Source: UBA8190 sp003453695
GTDB taxonomy: Bacteria; Actinomycetota; Acidimicrobiia; Acidimicrobiales; UBA8190
Length of the DNA: 64,000 bases
Assembly: GCA_036796975.1 (NCBI GenBank)
Contig: DAIRBY010000001.1
Location: 1 to 64,000 of the forward strand
Direction of reading: 5' to 3'
Shown: in pieces, positions 25,248 to 34,049 of the stretch
How the letters are laid out: each line of letters starts with the position of its first letter
Numbering within the stretch: the first letter of the stretch is position 1
Translations under genes and position numbers: made by a program
The notes under the pieces: model-generated
The model's database searches: none
What the model saw: the letters and a program-made list of their open reading frames with translations, nothing else
What the model was told of the DNA's origin: nothing

Positions 25248-25847
25248 TCAGTCGCAGGCGGCGGCGAAGTTGGCCAGCATGGCGAGGCCCACCGATCCGG
25301 ACTTCTCGGGGTGGAACTGGGCGCCCCACAGCGGGCCCCGTTCCACCGCCGCCACCACCGTCCCTCCGTAGTCACAGGTGGCCACCACCTCGTCGCCGTC
25401 GGGCGGCGCGTAGGAGTGCACGAAGTAGGCCCACGGTGCAGGGCCCAAGCCGCGCAGCATGGCGCTCGTCCCCCTTCCGGTGAGCACGTTCCACTGGATC
25501 TGCGGGCGCTTCTCGCTCGGGGGGATGGCCCGCACCACCCCGCCCAGGACGCCGAGGCCCTCCTCGCCGGGGGACTCCTCCGATCCCTCGTAGAGCAGTT
25601 GCAACCCCACGCAGATGCCGAAGAAGGGCAGCCCGGCGTGGAGGACGTTGCGCACCGCCTTGTCGAGGCCGGTGTGCCGCAGGGCCCGGGCGCACGGCCC
25701 GAAGGCGCCTACGCCGGGCAGGACGACGCCGTCGGCCTCTGCCACGGCGTCGGGATCGCTCACCAAGCGGGCGTCGGCACCGATGTGCTGGAGCGCCTTC
25801 TCGGCGGAACGGAGGTTGCCGATCCCGTAATCGGCGACGGCGATCAC
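25248..25847 (-). CDS. hisH: Imidazole glycerol phosphate synthase, glutaminase subunit
   Basis: Class I glutamine amidotransferase (199 aa) that supplies ammonia to HisF. The nucleophile Cys is in FFGICVGLQLL, and the His-Glu pair is in GAQFHPEKSG. YGIGNLRSAEKAL and LPGVGAFG are typical. The GTG start lies in a GTGA overlap with hisB. Confidence 0.96.
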   Translation of the reverse strand: MIAVADYGIGNLRSAEKALQHIGADARLVSDPDAVAEADGVVLPGVGAFGPCARALRHTGLDKAVRNVLHAGLPFFGICVGLQLLYEGSEESPGEEGLGVLGGVVRAIPPSEKRPQIQWNVLTGRGTSAMLRGLGPAPWAYFVHSYAPPDGDEVVATCDYGGTVVAAVERGPLWGAQFHPEKSGSVGLAMLANFAAACD

Positions 25848-26449
25848 AACGAGCCCTTGGTCGAGGGCACGTCCACGCCCTCCACCCGCACGGCGTCGCG
25901 CAGGCAGCGGGCCACCGCCTTGAACGACGCCTCGAGGATGTGATGGGTGTTGCGCCCCGAGACCAGGCGCAGGTGCAGGGTCAGGGCTGCCGCCGTGGTG
26001 AAGGCGCGCCAGAACTCCTCGGCCAGCTGCGGTTCGAAGGGCGGACTGCCCAGGGCGGCGACCTGTTCCCCCCAGGTGATGTCGTAGGCCAGATAGGGCC
26101 GGCCCGACAGGTCGAGGGCGGCCTCGACGAGCGCCTCGTCGAGCGGCAGGGTGAGGGAGGCGAAGCGCCGGACACCGGCCTTGTCGCCGAGGGCCTCGCT
26201 CAGGGCTTCGCCCATCACGATGCCGACGTCCTCCACCGTGTGGTGGGCGTCGACGTCGAGATCCCCCGACGCCGACACCGCCAGGTCGAACCCGGCGTGG
26301 CGACCCAGCTGGGCGAGCATGTGGTCGAAGAAGGGCAGGCCGGTCTGGGCCTGGGCAGCGCCCGACCCGTCGAGGACGAGGTCCACGGTAACGGTGGTCT
26401 CCTTGGTGCGCCGCTCCCGCCCGGCGCGGCGCACCGCGCCCGCGCTCAT
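25844..26449 (-). CDS. hisB: Imidazoleglycerol-phosphate dehydratase
   Basis: Manganese enzyme of histidine synthesis, about 201 aa, without the phosphatase domain found in E. coli. Metal-binding motifs are FFDHMLAQLGRHAGFDL, DVDAHHTVEDVGI, and SGRNTHHILEASFKA. The ATG at 26449 is in an ATGA overlap with the hisC stop; the frame continues upstream only as an antisense-like extension. The first 15 residues are Arg-rich and unconserved. Confidence 0.96.
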   Translation of the reverse strand: MSAGAVRRAGRERRTKETTVTVDLVLDGSGAAQAQTGLPFFDHMLAQLGRHAGFDLAVSASGDLDVDAHHTVEDVGIVMGEALSEALGDKAGVRRFASLTLPLDEALVEAALDLSGRPYLAYDITWGEQVAALGSPPFEPQLAEEFWRAFTTAAALTLHLRLVSGRNTHHILEASFKAVARCLRDAVRVEGVDVPSTKGSL

Positions 26450-27546
26450 CGACGGCCTCCCAGGCTCCGCTCGAGTGCGGCCAGGAACCGGCCGTTCTCG
26501 GCCGGCGTGCCCACCGTCACCCGCAGACAGCCGTCGAGCCCGGGCCACGTGGTGCAGTCGCGGATCAGCACCGACTGCTCCACCAGGTCGCGCCACACCG
26601 CTGCGCCGGGGCGGCTGGTGGGACGGAACAGGATGAAGTTGGCGTCGGACGGCCAGCTCTCCACGGGCAGGTCGGCCAGCGCAGCCTGCAGACGGCCCCG
26701 CTCCTCCACGAGCATCGCCACCCGGGCCTGCATGTCCCTCTCGTGGTGCAGCGCCAACCGCCCCGCCGCCTGGGTGACGGCGTCCAAGTGGTACGGCAGG
26801 GAGGCGAGCTCGCATGCCGTCACCACCTCCGGGGACGCCACCAGATAACCCAGGCGGCACGCCGCCATGGACCACGTCTTCGAGAAGGTGCGCACCACCA
26901 CCAGGCGCTCGGCGCCGGGCGCCTGCTCCGCCCGCAGCTGCAGGGCGCTCCACGGCGCGAACTGGCCGTAGGCCTCGTCGACCACGACGAGCCCAGGAGC
27001 CCGGTCCAGGACGTGGCGGATCAGCCCGGGCGGCTCCGACATCCCGGTGGGGTTGTTGGGCGAGCACAGAAAGGTGATGACCGGTTGGTGCCGGTCCACG
27101 ACGTCGTCCACGACGTCGAGGTCCAGCCGGAAGTCGGCGCCCCGCCAGCTCGCCACCACTTCGGTGGCGGTGAGCTCGGCGATGTGCCGGTGCAGCGCGT
27201 ACGTGGGTTCGAAGAGCACCACCTTGCGCCCCGCGCCTCCGTAGGCGAGGAGCAGGCACTGCAGCACCTCGTTGGAGCCGTTGGCACAGAACACGTCGTC
27301 GGCGCTCACGTCGTGGGCCTGCCCGAGGGCCCGGCGCAGGGCCGTGGCCTTGCGGTCGGGGTAGCGGTTGAAGGCCATGACGGCGATCTCCTCCTGGAGC
27401 TCGGCGCGCCACGCCTCGGGCGGTGGCAGGGGTGACTCGTTGGTGTTGAGCCGGACCTCGACCTCCACCTGGGGTGAGTGGTAGCCGGCGCGCTCGGCCA
27501 GGTCGGGCCGGACCGGCACGGCACCGCGGGGGCGCGACATCGTCAT
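26446..27546 (-). CDS. hisC: Histidinol-phosphate aminotransferase
   Basis: PLP aminotransferase (366 aa) acting on imidazole acetol phosphate. The PLP lysine is in VRTFSKTWSMAACRLGY, with the contacts CANGSNE, SPNNPTG and VVDEAYGQF. The C-terminal RDCTTWPGLDGCLRVTVGT binds the phosphate. Its ATG overlaps the hisD stop as ATGA. Class II aminotransferases with this motif set can also act on aromatic amino acids. Confidence 0.94.
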   Translation of the reverse strand: MTMSRPRGAVPVRPDLAERAGYHSPQVEVEVRLNTNESPLPPPEAWRAELQEEIAVMAFNRYPDRKATALRRALGQAHDVSADDVFCANGSNEVLQCLLLAYGGAGRKVVLFEPTYALHRHIAELTATEVVASWRGADFRLDLDVVDDVVDRHQPVITFLCSPNNPTGMSEPPGLIRHVLDRAPGLVVVDEAYGQFAPWSALQLRAEQAPGAERLVVVRTFSKTWSMAACRLGYLVASPEVVTACELASLPYHLDAVTQAAGRLALHHERDMQARVAMLVEERGRLQAALADLPVESWPSDANFILFRPTSRPGAAVWRDLVEQSVLIRDCTTWPGLDGCLRVTVGTPAENGRFLAALERSLGGRR

Positions 27547-28832
27547 GCCTCCACTCGCAGGCGCACCGACTCGGCGTGGGCGGGCAGGCCCTCCACCTCG
27601 GCGATGGCGGCCACGGCCGGGGCCAGGCGGGCCAGGCCCGGCCGGTCCACGGTCACGGCGTGCACGGTGGTGCGGAAGTCGGCCACCCCGAGCGCCGAGG
27701 CGAACCGGGCGGTGCGCGCCGTGGGCAGGACGTGGTTGGGACCGGCCACGTAGTCACCCAGGCTGGCCGGGGTGAGCGGTCCCACGAAGACGGCGCCGGC
27801 CCGCTCCACGAGGGGCAGCAGGGCGTCGGCACCGTCGACCAGCAGCTCGAGGTGCTCGGGGGCGACGGCGTTGGACACGGCGAGCGCCTCGGCAGGCCCG
27901 TCGACGAGGACGGCCAGCCCGCCACCGGCCAGGGTGGACTCGAGGTCCTGGCGTCGTGGCGAGCGGCGCACCATCTCCTCCAGTGCGACCTCGATCTCGG
28001 ACAGCGCCTTCTCGGACCAGGTGATCAGCCAGGCGAGCCCGTCGGGGCCGTGCTCCGCCTGCACGGCCAAGTCGACCGCCGCCCACCGGCACGGGGTGTG
28101 GTCGTCGGCCACCACCACCACCTCGGAGGGCCCGGTGAACGCCGAGGGAACCCCCACGATGCCCGACACCTGACGCTTGGCCTCGGCCACGTAGCGGTTG
28201 CCGGGGCCCACAACGACGTCCACGGCCCGGATGGTCTCGGTGCCGAACGCCAACGCCGCGATGGCCTGGGCCCCGCCCACGCCATACACCTCGTCGACCC
28301 CGGCGATGGCGGCCGCCGCCAGCGAGGCGTCGTCCACCGACCCGTCCCGTCCGGGGGGGACGCACAGCACCAGCTCCTCGACTCCCGCCACGCGCGCCGG
28401 CGCCGCGCACATGAGCACGGTCGACGGGTAGCGGGCGCGCCCACCCGGGGCGTACAGCCCGGCGCGCCGCACCGGGCGCACCAGGTGGGTGACCGTGACC
28501 CCTTCGGAGACGAAGTCGCGCCCCGGCGCCGCCTCGCCGGCGTGGTAGGCGGTGATGCGGGCGTGGGCCAGCTCGAGCGCCCGGCGCAGCTCGACGGGAA
28601 CGGACTCGAGCGCGCGCTGCACCGCCTCGGCAGGCACCCGGAGCGCCTCGAGGGTGACGCCGTCGAACTTGGCCGTCAGCTCGAGGAGGGCCTGGTCCCC
28701 TCCGGTGCGGACCTGCTCGATGACCGCCGCCACCTCCGCCGTGGGCAGCGCCCCGGCGCTTGGGGCAGGCGGGAGACGGCCGGCCACGGCGGCCGACGGC
28801 ACACCACGCAGGTCCAGGCGGGAAAGGGGCAT
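27543..28832 (-). CDS. hisD: Histidinol dehydrogenase
   Basis: Zinc enzyme that makes the last two oxidations to histidine. Seen are RAGLYAPGGRARYPSTVLM, the cofactor region VVVGPGNRYVAEAKRQ, the zinc ligands in DLAVQAEHGPDG and LGDYVAGPNHVLPT, and the catalytic Glu-His in AVAPEHLELLV. The ATG at 28832 begins the conserved helix (MPLSRLDLRG); a GTG at 28880 would add 16 unconserved residues overlapping the divergent gene. It is first in the his chain. Confidence 0.95.
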   Translation of the reverse strand: MPLSRLDLRGVPSAAVAGRLPPAPSAGALPTAEVAAVIEQVRTGGDQALLELTAKFDGVTLEALRVPAEAVQRALESVPVELRRALELAHARITAYHAGEAAPGRDFVSEGVTVTHLVRPVRRAGLYAPGGRARYPSTVLMCAAPARVAGVEELVLCVPPGRDGSVDDASLAAAAIAGVDEVYGVGGAQAIAALAFGTETIRAVDVVVGPGNRYVAEAKRQVSGIVGVPSAFTGPSEVVVVADDHTPCRWAAVDLAVQAEHGPDGLAWLITWSEKALSEIEVALEEMVRRSPRRQDLESTLAGGGLAVLVDGPAEALAVSNAVAPEHLELLVDGADALLPLVERAGAVFVGPLTPASLGDYVAGPNHVLPTARTARFASALGVADFRTTVHAVTVDRPGLARLAPAVAAIAEVEGLPAHAESVRLRVEA

Positions 28833-28867
28833 GAGCAGGAAATCGTACTTGGGGCAATGATCAGGCC

Positions 28868-29083
28868 ATGCCCGATGCACACCGGAGTGCGCAGCGCGCC
28901 GAGCTGTCCTCGCTCACCACCGCCCTCGGCGATCTCACCCGGCGCGTGGCCGCCATCGCCGAGCGGGCGGCCGAAGGTCCCGACGACGAGCTCTCGAGCG
29001 AGCTGTTCTCCGTGGAGCGGGCGCTCAGAGGCGCAGGCCGCCGTCTCGAGCGTCTCACCGCTCGGGGGCGCCACGATCGCTGA
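28868..29083 (+). CDS. Small helical protein divergent from hisD
   Basis: A 71-residue protein, almost all helical by composition, with Leu/Ala heptads (LSSLTTALGDLTRRVAAIAE and LFSVERALRGAGRRLERL) separated by an acidic turn (EGPDDELSS). It has no Cys, membrane segment or recognisable catalytic motif. Only 35 bases separate its ATG from that of hisD, so both promoters must overlap. Its codon use resembles its neighbours and I think it is real. I do not recognise the family. Confidence 0.5.
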   Translation: MPDAHRSAQRAELSSLTTALGDLTRRVAAIAERAAEGPDDELSSELFSVERALRGAGRRLERLTARGRHDR

Positions 29084-29166
29084 AGCCGATCCCGGGCCCT
29101 GCACCTCGGGCTCGAGAGGGACCGAAGCAGCGATGGTGCTGCGCAGAGCATCGTTGCCCGGACGCG

Positions 29167-29193
29167 GCGACGGCGCCCCAAGGGCGCCGTCGC
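29167..29193. terminator. Perfect 12-bp hairpin, likely shared terminator
   Basis: GCGACGGCGCCC-CAA-GGGCGCCGTCGC is a perfect 12-bp inverted repeat with a 3-base loop and no U tract. It lies 84 bases past the small helical gene and 127 bases past the end of nth, so it could stop both convergent transcripts. The rest of the 29084-29319 gap holds no gene I can support. Confidence 0.55.
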
Positions 29194-29319
29194 GCGAGCG
29201 GGTCGGGCGGCGGATCCCGAGCCCCGCTCTGACGGAACCAGGTGGCGGGAACCGGTTCCGATCTCTCTAGAACATCACGTTAGCGCCGCCTGTTCCAGCC
29301 GGTGCCGAAATTGCCCTCC

Positions 29320-30075
29320 TCATCTCGCCCTTTTCGGCGCCGCCGTGTCGCCCTCGGCCCGACGAGGTGCCCGCTGCTTCGCCGGCGGCTCCTTCGCCGC
29401 CCGCTTCGCCGAGGAGGCCCCCAGGAACAGGGGGGCCGACGGGCAGACGTCGACCAGCACACACTGCTCGCAGCGGGGACGGCGGGCGATGCACACCGCC
29501 CGGCCGTGGAGGATCAGGCGAAGGCTGAGCTTGCCCCACTCGGCGGGAGCCACCAAGGCGGTCAGGTCGGCCTCGACCTTGTCCGGATCCGTCTCGGAGC
29601 TCAAGTCCAGGCGACGGGCCAGGCGTCCGACATGGGTGTCCACGGGCAGACCGGGGAGGTCCATGCCGACGCTTCGCACCACGTTGGCGGTCTTGCGTCC
29701 CACGCCGGGGAGCGAGGTCAAGTCGTCCATGTCCTCGGGCACCTGTCCCCCGAAGCGGTCCACCAACCGGCGCGCCATGCCGATGAGGCTGCGGGTCTTG
29801 GACCGGAAGAAGCCGGTCGATCGGATGATCTGCTCCAGCTGCTCCTCGGGAGCGGCGGCAAGTTCCTCGGCGTCGGGGAAGGCCGCAAAGAGCTCGGGCG
29901 TGACCATGTTGACCCGCTCGTCGGTGGTCTGAGCCGAGAGGATGGTCGCCACCAACAGCTGGAAGGTGCCGTCGTGGTGCAGCGCGCACAGCGAGGCGGC
30001 GGTGCCCGGGTATTCCTCGGCCAGCCTGTCCACGACGGTGGCCGCCCGGGCCCGGCGCACCTTGGACACGGCCAT
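29320..30075 (-). CDS. nth: Endonuclease III
   Basis: Base-excision repair glycosylase/AP lyase for oxidised pyrimidines. The helix-hairpin-helix and catalytic Lys are in LPGVGRKTANVV and the catalytic Asp is in LPVDTHVGRLARRL. The 4Fe-4S loop C-x6-C-x2-C-x5-C is intact (CIARRPRCEQCVLVDVC). After the cluster there is a Lys/Ala/Pro-rich tail of about 40 residues, common in actinobacteria. The ATG at 30075 is preceded by AAGGTG; a longer frame to 30144 overlaps the divergent mshD. Confidence 0.95.
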   Translation of the reverse strand: MAVSKVRRARAATVVDRLAEEYPGTAASLCALHHDGTFQLLVATILSAQTTDERVNMVTPELFAAFPDAEELAAAPEEQLEQIIRSTGFFRSKTRSLIGMARRLVDRFGGQVPEDMDDLTSLPGVGRKTANVVRSVGMDLPGLPVDTHVGRLARRLDLSSETDPDKVEADLTALVAPAEWGKLSLRLILHGRAVCIARRPRCEQCVLVDVCPSAPLFLGASSAKRAAKEPPAKQRAPRRAEGDTAAPKRAR

Positions 30076-30128
30076 CGCCAGCACCTTACCGAGGCACCGC
30101 CGAGGGTCCCCATTAGTCTTCGCGTGCC

Positions 30129-31040
30129 ATGTCCCAGGTGACAATTAAGCGGCGGATGGGCGAGTCCGACGTGGCCGAGGTGTCCGAACTGGTCTCCGCC
30201 GTCGCCGACGCCGACGGACATCGCCCCCTCGGTGAGCACAAGTGGCTGGACCTCGTGCACGGTGGGCGCAAGGGTTTCGCCGGCTTCACCGCACGCGAAG
30301 CGGACCACGGCCCTCTCGTCGGTTACGCGCAGCTGAGTCGCGGGCACCGCACTTGGGGCGTCGAGGTCGTGGTGCCGCCCGAGCGCCGGGGCCCGGGTCA
30401 CAGCGAGGCGCACGAGCTCCTGGTGGCGGCGTTGGGCGAGGTGGCGCGCCAAGGCGGGGGCCACGTGCACCTGTGGGTCCCCAAGCCGAACCTGTGGTGG
30501 GACGAGACGGCGGCGTCGTGCCGGCTCCAGCGCGGCCGCGACCTGTACCAGATGCGCCGGGCGCTTCCCATCGAGGACCCGACGCCGCGGGTGGAGGTCA
30601 GGCCGTTCGTGCCCGGCGACGACGAGGTCGCCTGGTTGGAGGTGAACAACCGGGCCTTCGCCTCTCATCCCGAACAGGGCGACTGGGACCTCGACACGGT
30701 GCTCGAGCGCGAGGCGGAACCCTGGTTCGACCCCGATGGCTTCCTGCTGCACGAACGCCAGGGGCGGCTGGCCGCCTTCTGCTGGACCAAGGTGCACGGG
30801 GGCGATCAGCCCATGGGCGAGATCTATGTGATCGGCGTTGACCCCGACTTCCAGGGTCTGGGGCTGGGCCGGGCCCTGGTGCTGAGCGGACTCGACCACC
30901 TCGCCGCCGTCGGGCTGCCTGCCGCCATGCTGTACGTGGACGCCGCCAACACCGCGGCGGTCGAGCTGTACAAGGCCCTCGGCTTCACCGTCGACCACAC
31001 CGACCGCGCCTACACCGGAGACGTGCGCTCCTCGCGTTGA
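30129..31040 (+). CDS. mshD: Mycothiol synthase
   Basis: Acetylates Cys-GlcN-Ins in the last step of mycothiol synthesis, the main thiol of actinobacteria. The 303-aa protein holds two GNAT domains. The C-terminal one binds acetyl-CoA (GEIYVIGVDPDFQGLGLGRAL, then YVDAANTAAVELYKALGF), and the MshD-specific NNRAFASHPEQGDW is present. It diverges from nth, with 53 bases between the two starts. This gene is one of the better taxonomic markers in the window. Confidence 0.9.
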   Translation: MSQVTIKRRMGESDVAEVSELVSAVADADGHRPLGEHKWLDLVHGGRKGFAGFTAREADHGPLVGYAQLSRGHRTWGVEVVVPPERRGPGHSEAHELLVAALGEVARQGGGHVHLWVPKPNLWWDETAASCRLQRGRDLYQMRRALPIEDPTPRVEVRPFVPGDDEVAWLEVNNRAFASHPEQGDWDLDTVLEREAEPWFDPDGFLLHERQGRLAAFCWTKVHGGDQPMGEIYVIGVDPDFQGLGLGRALVLSGLDHLAAVGLPAAMLYVDAANTAAVELYKALGFTVDHTDRAYTGDVRSSR

Positions 31041-31097
31041 GGTGCTGGACGGGAGCCGGCGACGTGGGGAGGACGGCCGGGCCCCGGTCCGGAGTCG

Positions 31098-31874
31098 TCA
31101 GGCGGCCACGCCGATGGCCTGGCCGATGCCGAAGGTGATGGCGGCGGGCACCGCCGTGAAGGCCAGCTGGCGCAGCGAGGACAGCCACCACGCCCGCTCC
31201 GTGAACAGCGCCAGGGCGGCACCCACGGCCAGGGCGGCGACGCCACCGATGATCACCGAGGAGACGGCGGCAGCGGTGCCGGTGGCGAAGAGCCACGGGA
31301 TGAGGGGCAGGAGCGCCCCCAGGCCGAAGGTGGCGAACGACGCACCGGCCGCCTGCACCGGGACGCCCAGCGACGAAGGGTTGATGCCGAGCTCCTCGCG
31401 GGCGTGGGTCTCGAGCGCCAGCTCCGGCGTGCGCATCATCTCCTCGGCCAACTGGCGGGCCAGTTCGGGGGCGATGCCCCTGTTCTCGTAGATCCGCACC
31501 AGCTCCCGGCGCTCCACCTCGGGACGGCGGTGGATCTCCTGTTGCTCGAGGGCCAGCTCACGCTGGAGCAGTTCCTTCTGGGCCCGCATGGAGACGTACT
31601 CGCCCGACGCCATCGAGAAGGCCCCCGCCACCAGGGCCGCCAGACCGGCCAGACGGACCACGCCGCTGCCGGGGTGCGCCCCCGCCAGGCCCAGGATGAT
31701 GGCCACGTTGGTGACGAGCCCGTCGCTGACCCCGAAGACCGCTGCCCTCGCCCCACCCCCCTGCAGGCTGCGGTGGTGGTCGACGAACTGCAGTTCGGCT
31801 GCGGGCCGGTGACGTCCCAGCCGGGGGCCGCGCCCCGGGGCGGGCGCCGCCGACGGTTCGCCCAGCGCCTCCAT
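31098..31874 (-). CDS. VIT1/CCC1-family transporter
   Basis: Membrane protein of the vacuolar iron transporter family, which exports or sequesters Fe2+ and Mn2+. The first helix carries the family motif VFGVSDGLVTNVAIILGL, and the second has SMASGEYVSMRAQKEL. A charged cytoplasmic segment rich in Glu (EQQEIHRRPEVERRELVRIYE) follows, the metal-binding region in family members, then three C-terminal helices. An ATG at 31874 and a GTG at 31883 are both possible starts. It converges with mshD. Confidence 0.85.
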   Translation of the reverse strand: MEALGEPSAAPAPGRGPRLGRHRPAAELQFVDHHRSLQGGGARAAVFGVSDGLVTNVAIILGLAGAHPGSGVVRLAGLAALVAGAFSMASGEYVSMRAQKELLQRELALEQQEIHRRPEVERRELVRIYENRGIAPELARQLAEEMMRTPELALETHAREELGINPSSLGVPVQAAGASFATFGLGALLPLIPWLFATGTAAAVSSVIIGGVAALAVGAALALFTERAWWLSSLRQLAFTAVPAAITFGIGQAIGVAA

Positions 31875-31930
31875 GGCCTTCACGCTACCCGTGCACCCCC
31901 GTTGCCCCGCCCGCCTGCCACAATGGCTCG

Positions 31931-32284
31931 ATGGCCGACGGTCACCGCTTCTTCGACGCCTCCCAGCCCCAGACGCTGCAGGGCGCCGTGATGCTCTGCT
32001 ACATCACCGCCGCCTTCGGGCTCATCTACCTGCTCCTCGGGGCGGGGCTCGAGGGCTTGGCACCCGTGCTGCTCGGCGTGGGTGGCTACGGGGTCGCCAA
32101 CGAGAAGCGCTGGGGCTACTGGCTGGCCACGGTGCTGGCCATCCTCAACGTGGTGATCATCCTGAGCTTCGTGGCCGACGGCGCCAGCCTCGGCTTCGTG
32201 CTCAACCTCCTGTTCGCCGGGGTGCTCGTGGCCCTGCTGCTCCACCCGCAGAGCCGCCACTACGAGCGGATCTGGTTCAAGTGA
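31931..32284 (+). CDS. Small membrane protein, unknown function
   Basis: A 117-residue protein with about four hydrophobic helices (AVMLCYITAAFGLIYLLL, GLAPVLLGVGGYGVA, WLATVLAILNVVIILSFVA, LGFVLNLLFAGVLVALLL) and a short basic C-terminus (HPQSRHYERIWFK). It has no motif that names a function. It overlaps the following MaoC-type gene by four bases (GTGA), so the two are translated together. Confidence 0.75.
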   Translation: MADGHRFFDASQPQTLQGAVMLCYITAAFGLIYLLLGAGLEGLAPVLLGVGGYGVANEKRWGYWLATVLAILNVVIILSFVADGASLGFVLNLLFAGVLVALLLHPQSRHYERIWFK

Positions 32285-32739
32285 CGCCCACCGTGGTGCG
32301 CGCCGTCGACGAGTTCCACGCCCTCAAAGGCCAGCACCTCGGCTATTCGCAGTGGCACGTCATCGACCAGGAGCGCGTGAACCGGTTCGCCGACGCCACC
32401 GACGACCACCAGTGGATCCACGTCGACCCGGCCCGGGCCGCCCAAGGGCCCTTCGGAGGGCCCATCGCCCACGGCTATCTCACCTTGTCGATGGCGCCCG
32501 TGCTCCTCCACGACGTGCTCGAGGTGGAGGGCATGCGCTTCGGCGTCAACTACGGCTGCAACAAGGTGCGCTTCCCGGCTCCCCTCAAGGTCGGGTCGAA
32601 GCTCCGTCTGGGCGCCGAGGTCGTCGGAGTCGAGGACGTGGAAGGCGGTGTACAGGTCACCTTGGACGTGACCCTCGAGGCGGAAGGGTCGCCCAAGCCC
32701 TGCTGCGTGGCCCAGGTCGTCTACCGCTACTACAGCTGA
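32281..32739 (+). CDS. MaoC-family (R)-enoyl-CoA hydratase
   Basis: A 152-aa hot-dog fold protein. The hydratase catalytic Asp and His are in RFADATDDHQWIHVD, followed by GPFGGPIAHGYLTLSM and NYGCNKVRFPAPLKVGSKL. This resembles nodulation-protein-N-like and (R)-specific enoyl-CoA hydratases of beta-oxidation or polyester metabolism. The start is GTG 32281, inside the preceding stop. An acyl-CoA dehydrogenase gene faces it across a hairpin, so both may serve acyl-CoA breakdown, but they are separate transcripts. Confidence 0.88.
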   Translation: MTPTVVRAVDEFHALKGQHLGYSQWHVIDQERVNRFADATDDHQWIHVDPARAAQGPFGGPIAHGYLTLSMAPVLLHDVLEVEGMRFGVNYGCNKVRFPAPLKVGSKLRLGAEVVGVEDVEGGVQVTLDVTLEAEGSPKPCCVAQVVYRYYS

Positions 32740-32755
32740 CCGGCCCGAGGGCCGG
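32740..32755. terminator. Hairpin between convergent genes
   Basis: CCGGCC-CGAG-GGCCGG begins directly after the MaoC-gene stop and ends six bases before the acyl-CoA dehydrogenase stop. A 6-bp stem with a 4-base loop and no U tract, placed to serve both genes. Confidence 0.5.
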
Positions 32756-32761
32756 CCCCGC

Positions 32762-33988
32762 CTACAGCGGCAGGTCGCCCGTGGCCCGGCGGGGGGGGCC
32801 GTCCTCCCGCCCGGCGTCGATCACCTTCTCGGCCACCCGCCACTTGTGGATCTCGTCGGCGCCGTCGGCGAAGCGGCTCCAGCGGGCTTGCAGGAGCATG
32901 TCGGACAGCGGCGAGTCCTTCGAGTAGCCGAGGGCACCGTGCACCTGCACGGCCCGGTCGATCACCTGCCACAGCGTGTTGGCCACGTGGTGCTTGGCCA
33001 TGGACACCTCGGTCACGAAGTCGAGCCCGTGCTCGATGCGGTAGGCGGCGTGGAGCACCATGAGCTTCGCCTGGTACAGCTCGATGGCCGACTCGCTGAT
33101 GAGCCACTGGATGCCCTGCTTCTCCGACAGGTACGAGCCGTGTGCGTAGCGCTCTGTGGCCCGCGCCACCATCATGTCGAGGGCGGCCTCGATCTGGCCG
33201 AGCCAGCGCATGCAGTGTGCCAACCGGGCCGGGCCCAGGCGGTACTGCCCGAGGCGGTGACCCAGGCCCCGCTCCCCCAGCATGTTGGCGGCGGGCACGC
33301 GCAGGTCCTCGATGCGGATCTCGCAGTGGTTGTGGCCACCGGCCATGGTCTGCACGTCGCGCACGATCTCGAAGCCGGGTGACGGGATGTCCACGATGAA
33401 GGCGGTGGTGGCCGCCTGGGGCACCTCGGGGTCGTCCTCGGTGCGGGCCAGCAGGATGGCGAAGCTCGCCCCCCGGGCGCCGCTGATGAACCACTTGTGC
33501 CCGTTGATCACCCACTCGTCGCCGTGCAGCTCGGCCCGGGTGCGCATGAGGGTGGGATCGGACCCGGCCACCTCGGGCTCGGTCATGGCGAAGCACGACC
33601 GCATGGTGCCCTCGCACATGGGCTTCAGGTACCGGTCCTTCTGGTCGTCGGTGGCCCAGTGCAAGAGCGTGTGCATGTTGCCCTCGTCCGGGGCGTAGCA
33701 GTTGATGACGTAGGGCCCGAAGCGGGTCTTGGCCGCCTCGGCGGACACGGCGGCGAGCGCCGTGGCCCCGAGGCCGGCACCCCCCCACGCCGCCGGCATG
33801 TGCGGCATCCACAGCCCCCGCCGCCGGGCTTCGTCGCGCAGACCGTCCAGGGCGCCACGCCAGTCCGCCCGCCCCGCATCCTCGGCGAGCAGGCGGTCCT
33901 CGGCCGCCCGCACCTCGCCGTCCATGAAGGTCCGCATGTGCTGGCGCGCCTCTTCCACGTCGGGAGGGAAGGTGAAGTCGATGGCCAT
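32762..33988 (-). CDS. Acyl-CoA dehydrogenase
   Basis: FAD flavoenzyme oxidising an acyl-CoA to the enoyl-CoA. The 408-aa protein shows MPAAWGGAGLG, the FAD-binding FAMTEPEVAGSDP, WVINGHKWFISG, and the C-terminal VQVHGALGYSKDSPLSDML and EIHKWRVAEKV. The layout matches the ACAD10/11-like and medium/long-chain groups, and the chain-length preference cannot be read from sequence. The ATG at 33988 starts the conserved N-terminal helix; the open frame extends upstream without conservation. Confidence 0.9.
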   Translation of the reverse strand: MAIDFTFPPDVEEARQHMRTFMDGEVRAAEDRLLAEDAGRADWRGALDGLRDEARRRGLWMPHMPAAWGGAGLGATALAAVSAEAAKTRFGPYVINCYAPDEGNMHTLLHWATDDQKDRYLKPMCEGTMRSCFAMTEPEVAGSDPTLMRTRAELHGDEWVINGHKWFISGARGASFAILLARTEDDPEVPQAATTAFIVDIPSPGFEIVRDVQTMAGGHNHCEIRIEDLRVPAANMLGERGLGHRLGQYRLGPARLAHCMRWLGQIEAALDMMVARATERYAHGSYLSEKQGIQWLISESAIELYQAKLMVLHAAYRIEHGLDFVTEVSMAKHHVANTLWQVIDRAVQVHGALGYSKDSPLSDMLLQARWSRFADGADEIHKWRVAEKVIDAGREDGPPRRATGDLPL

Positions 33989-34049
33989 GGGAGCAGTCTG
34001 GCACCCCAGGCGCGGAGGACACGCCGGGCAGCGCCGCCGCCCTGGCTGG

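Noticed and set aside
28833..28880. Possible his leader peptide upstream of hisD (contains two His and one Trp)
   Set aside because: It is in frame with hisD, has no run of His codons and no terminator/antiterminator pair, so it is better read as an unused N-terminal extension.
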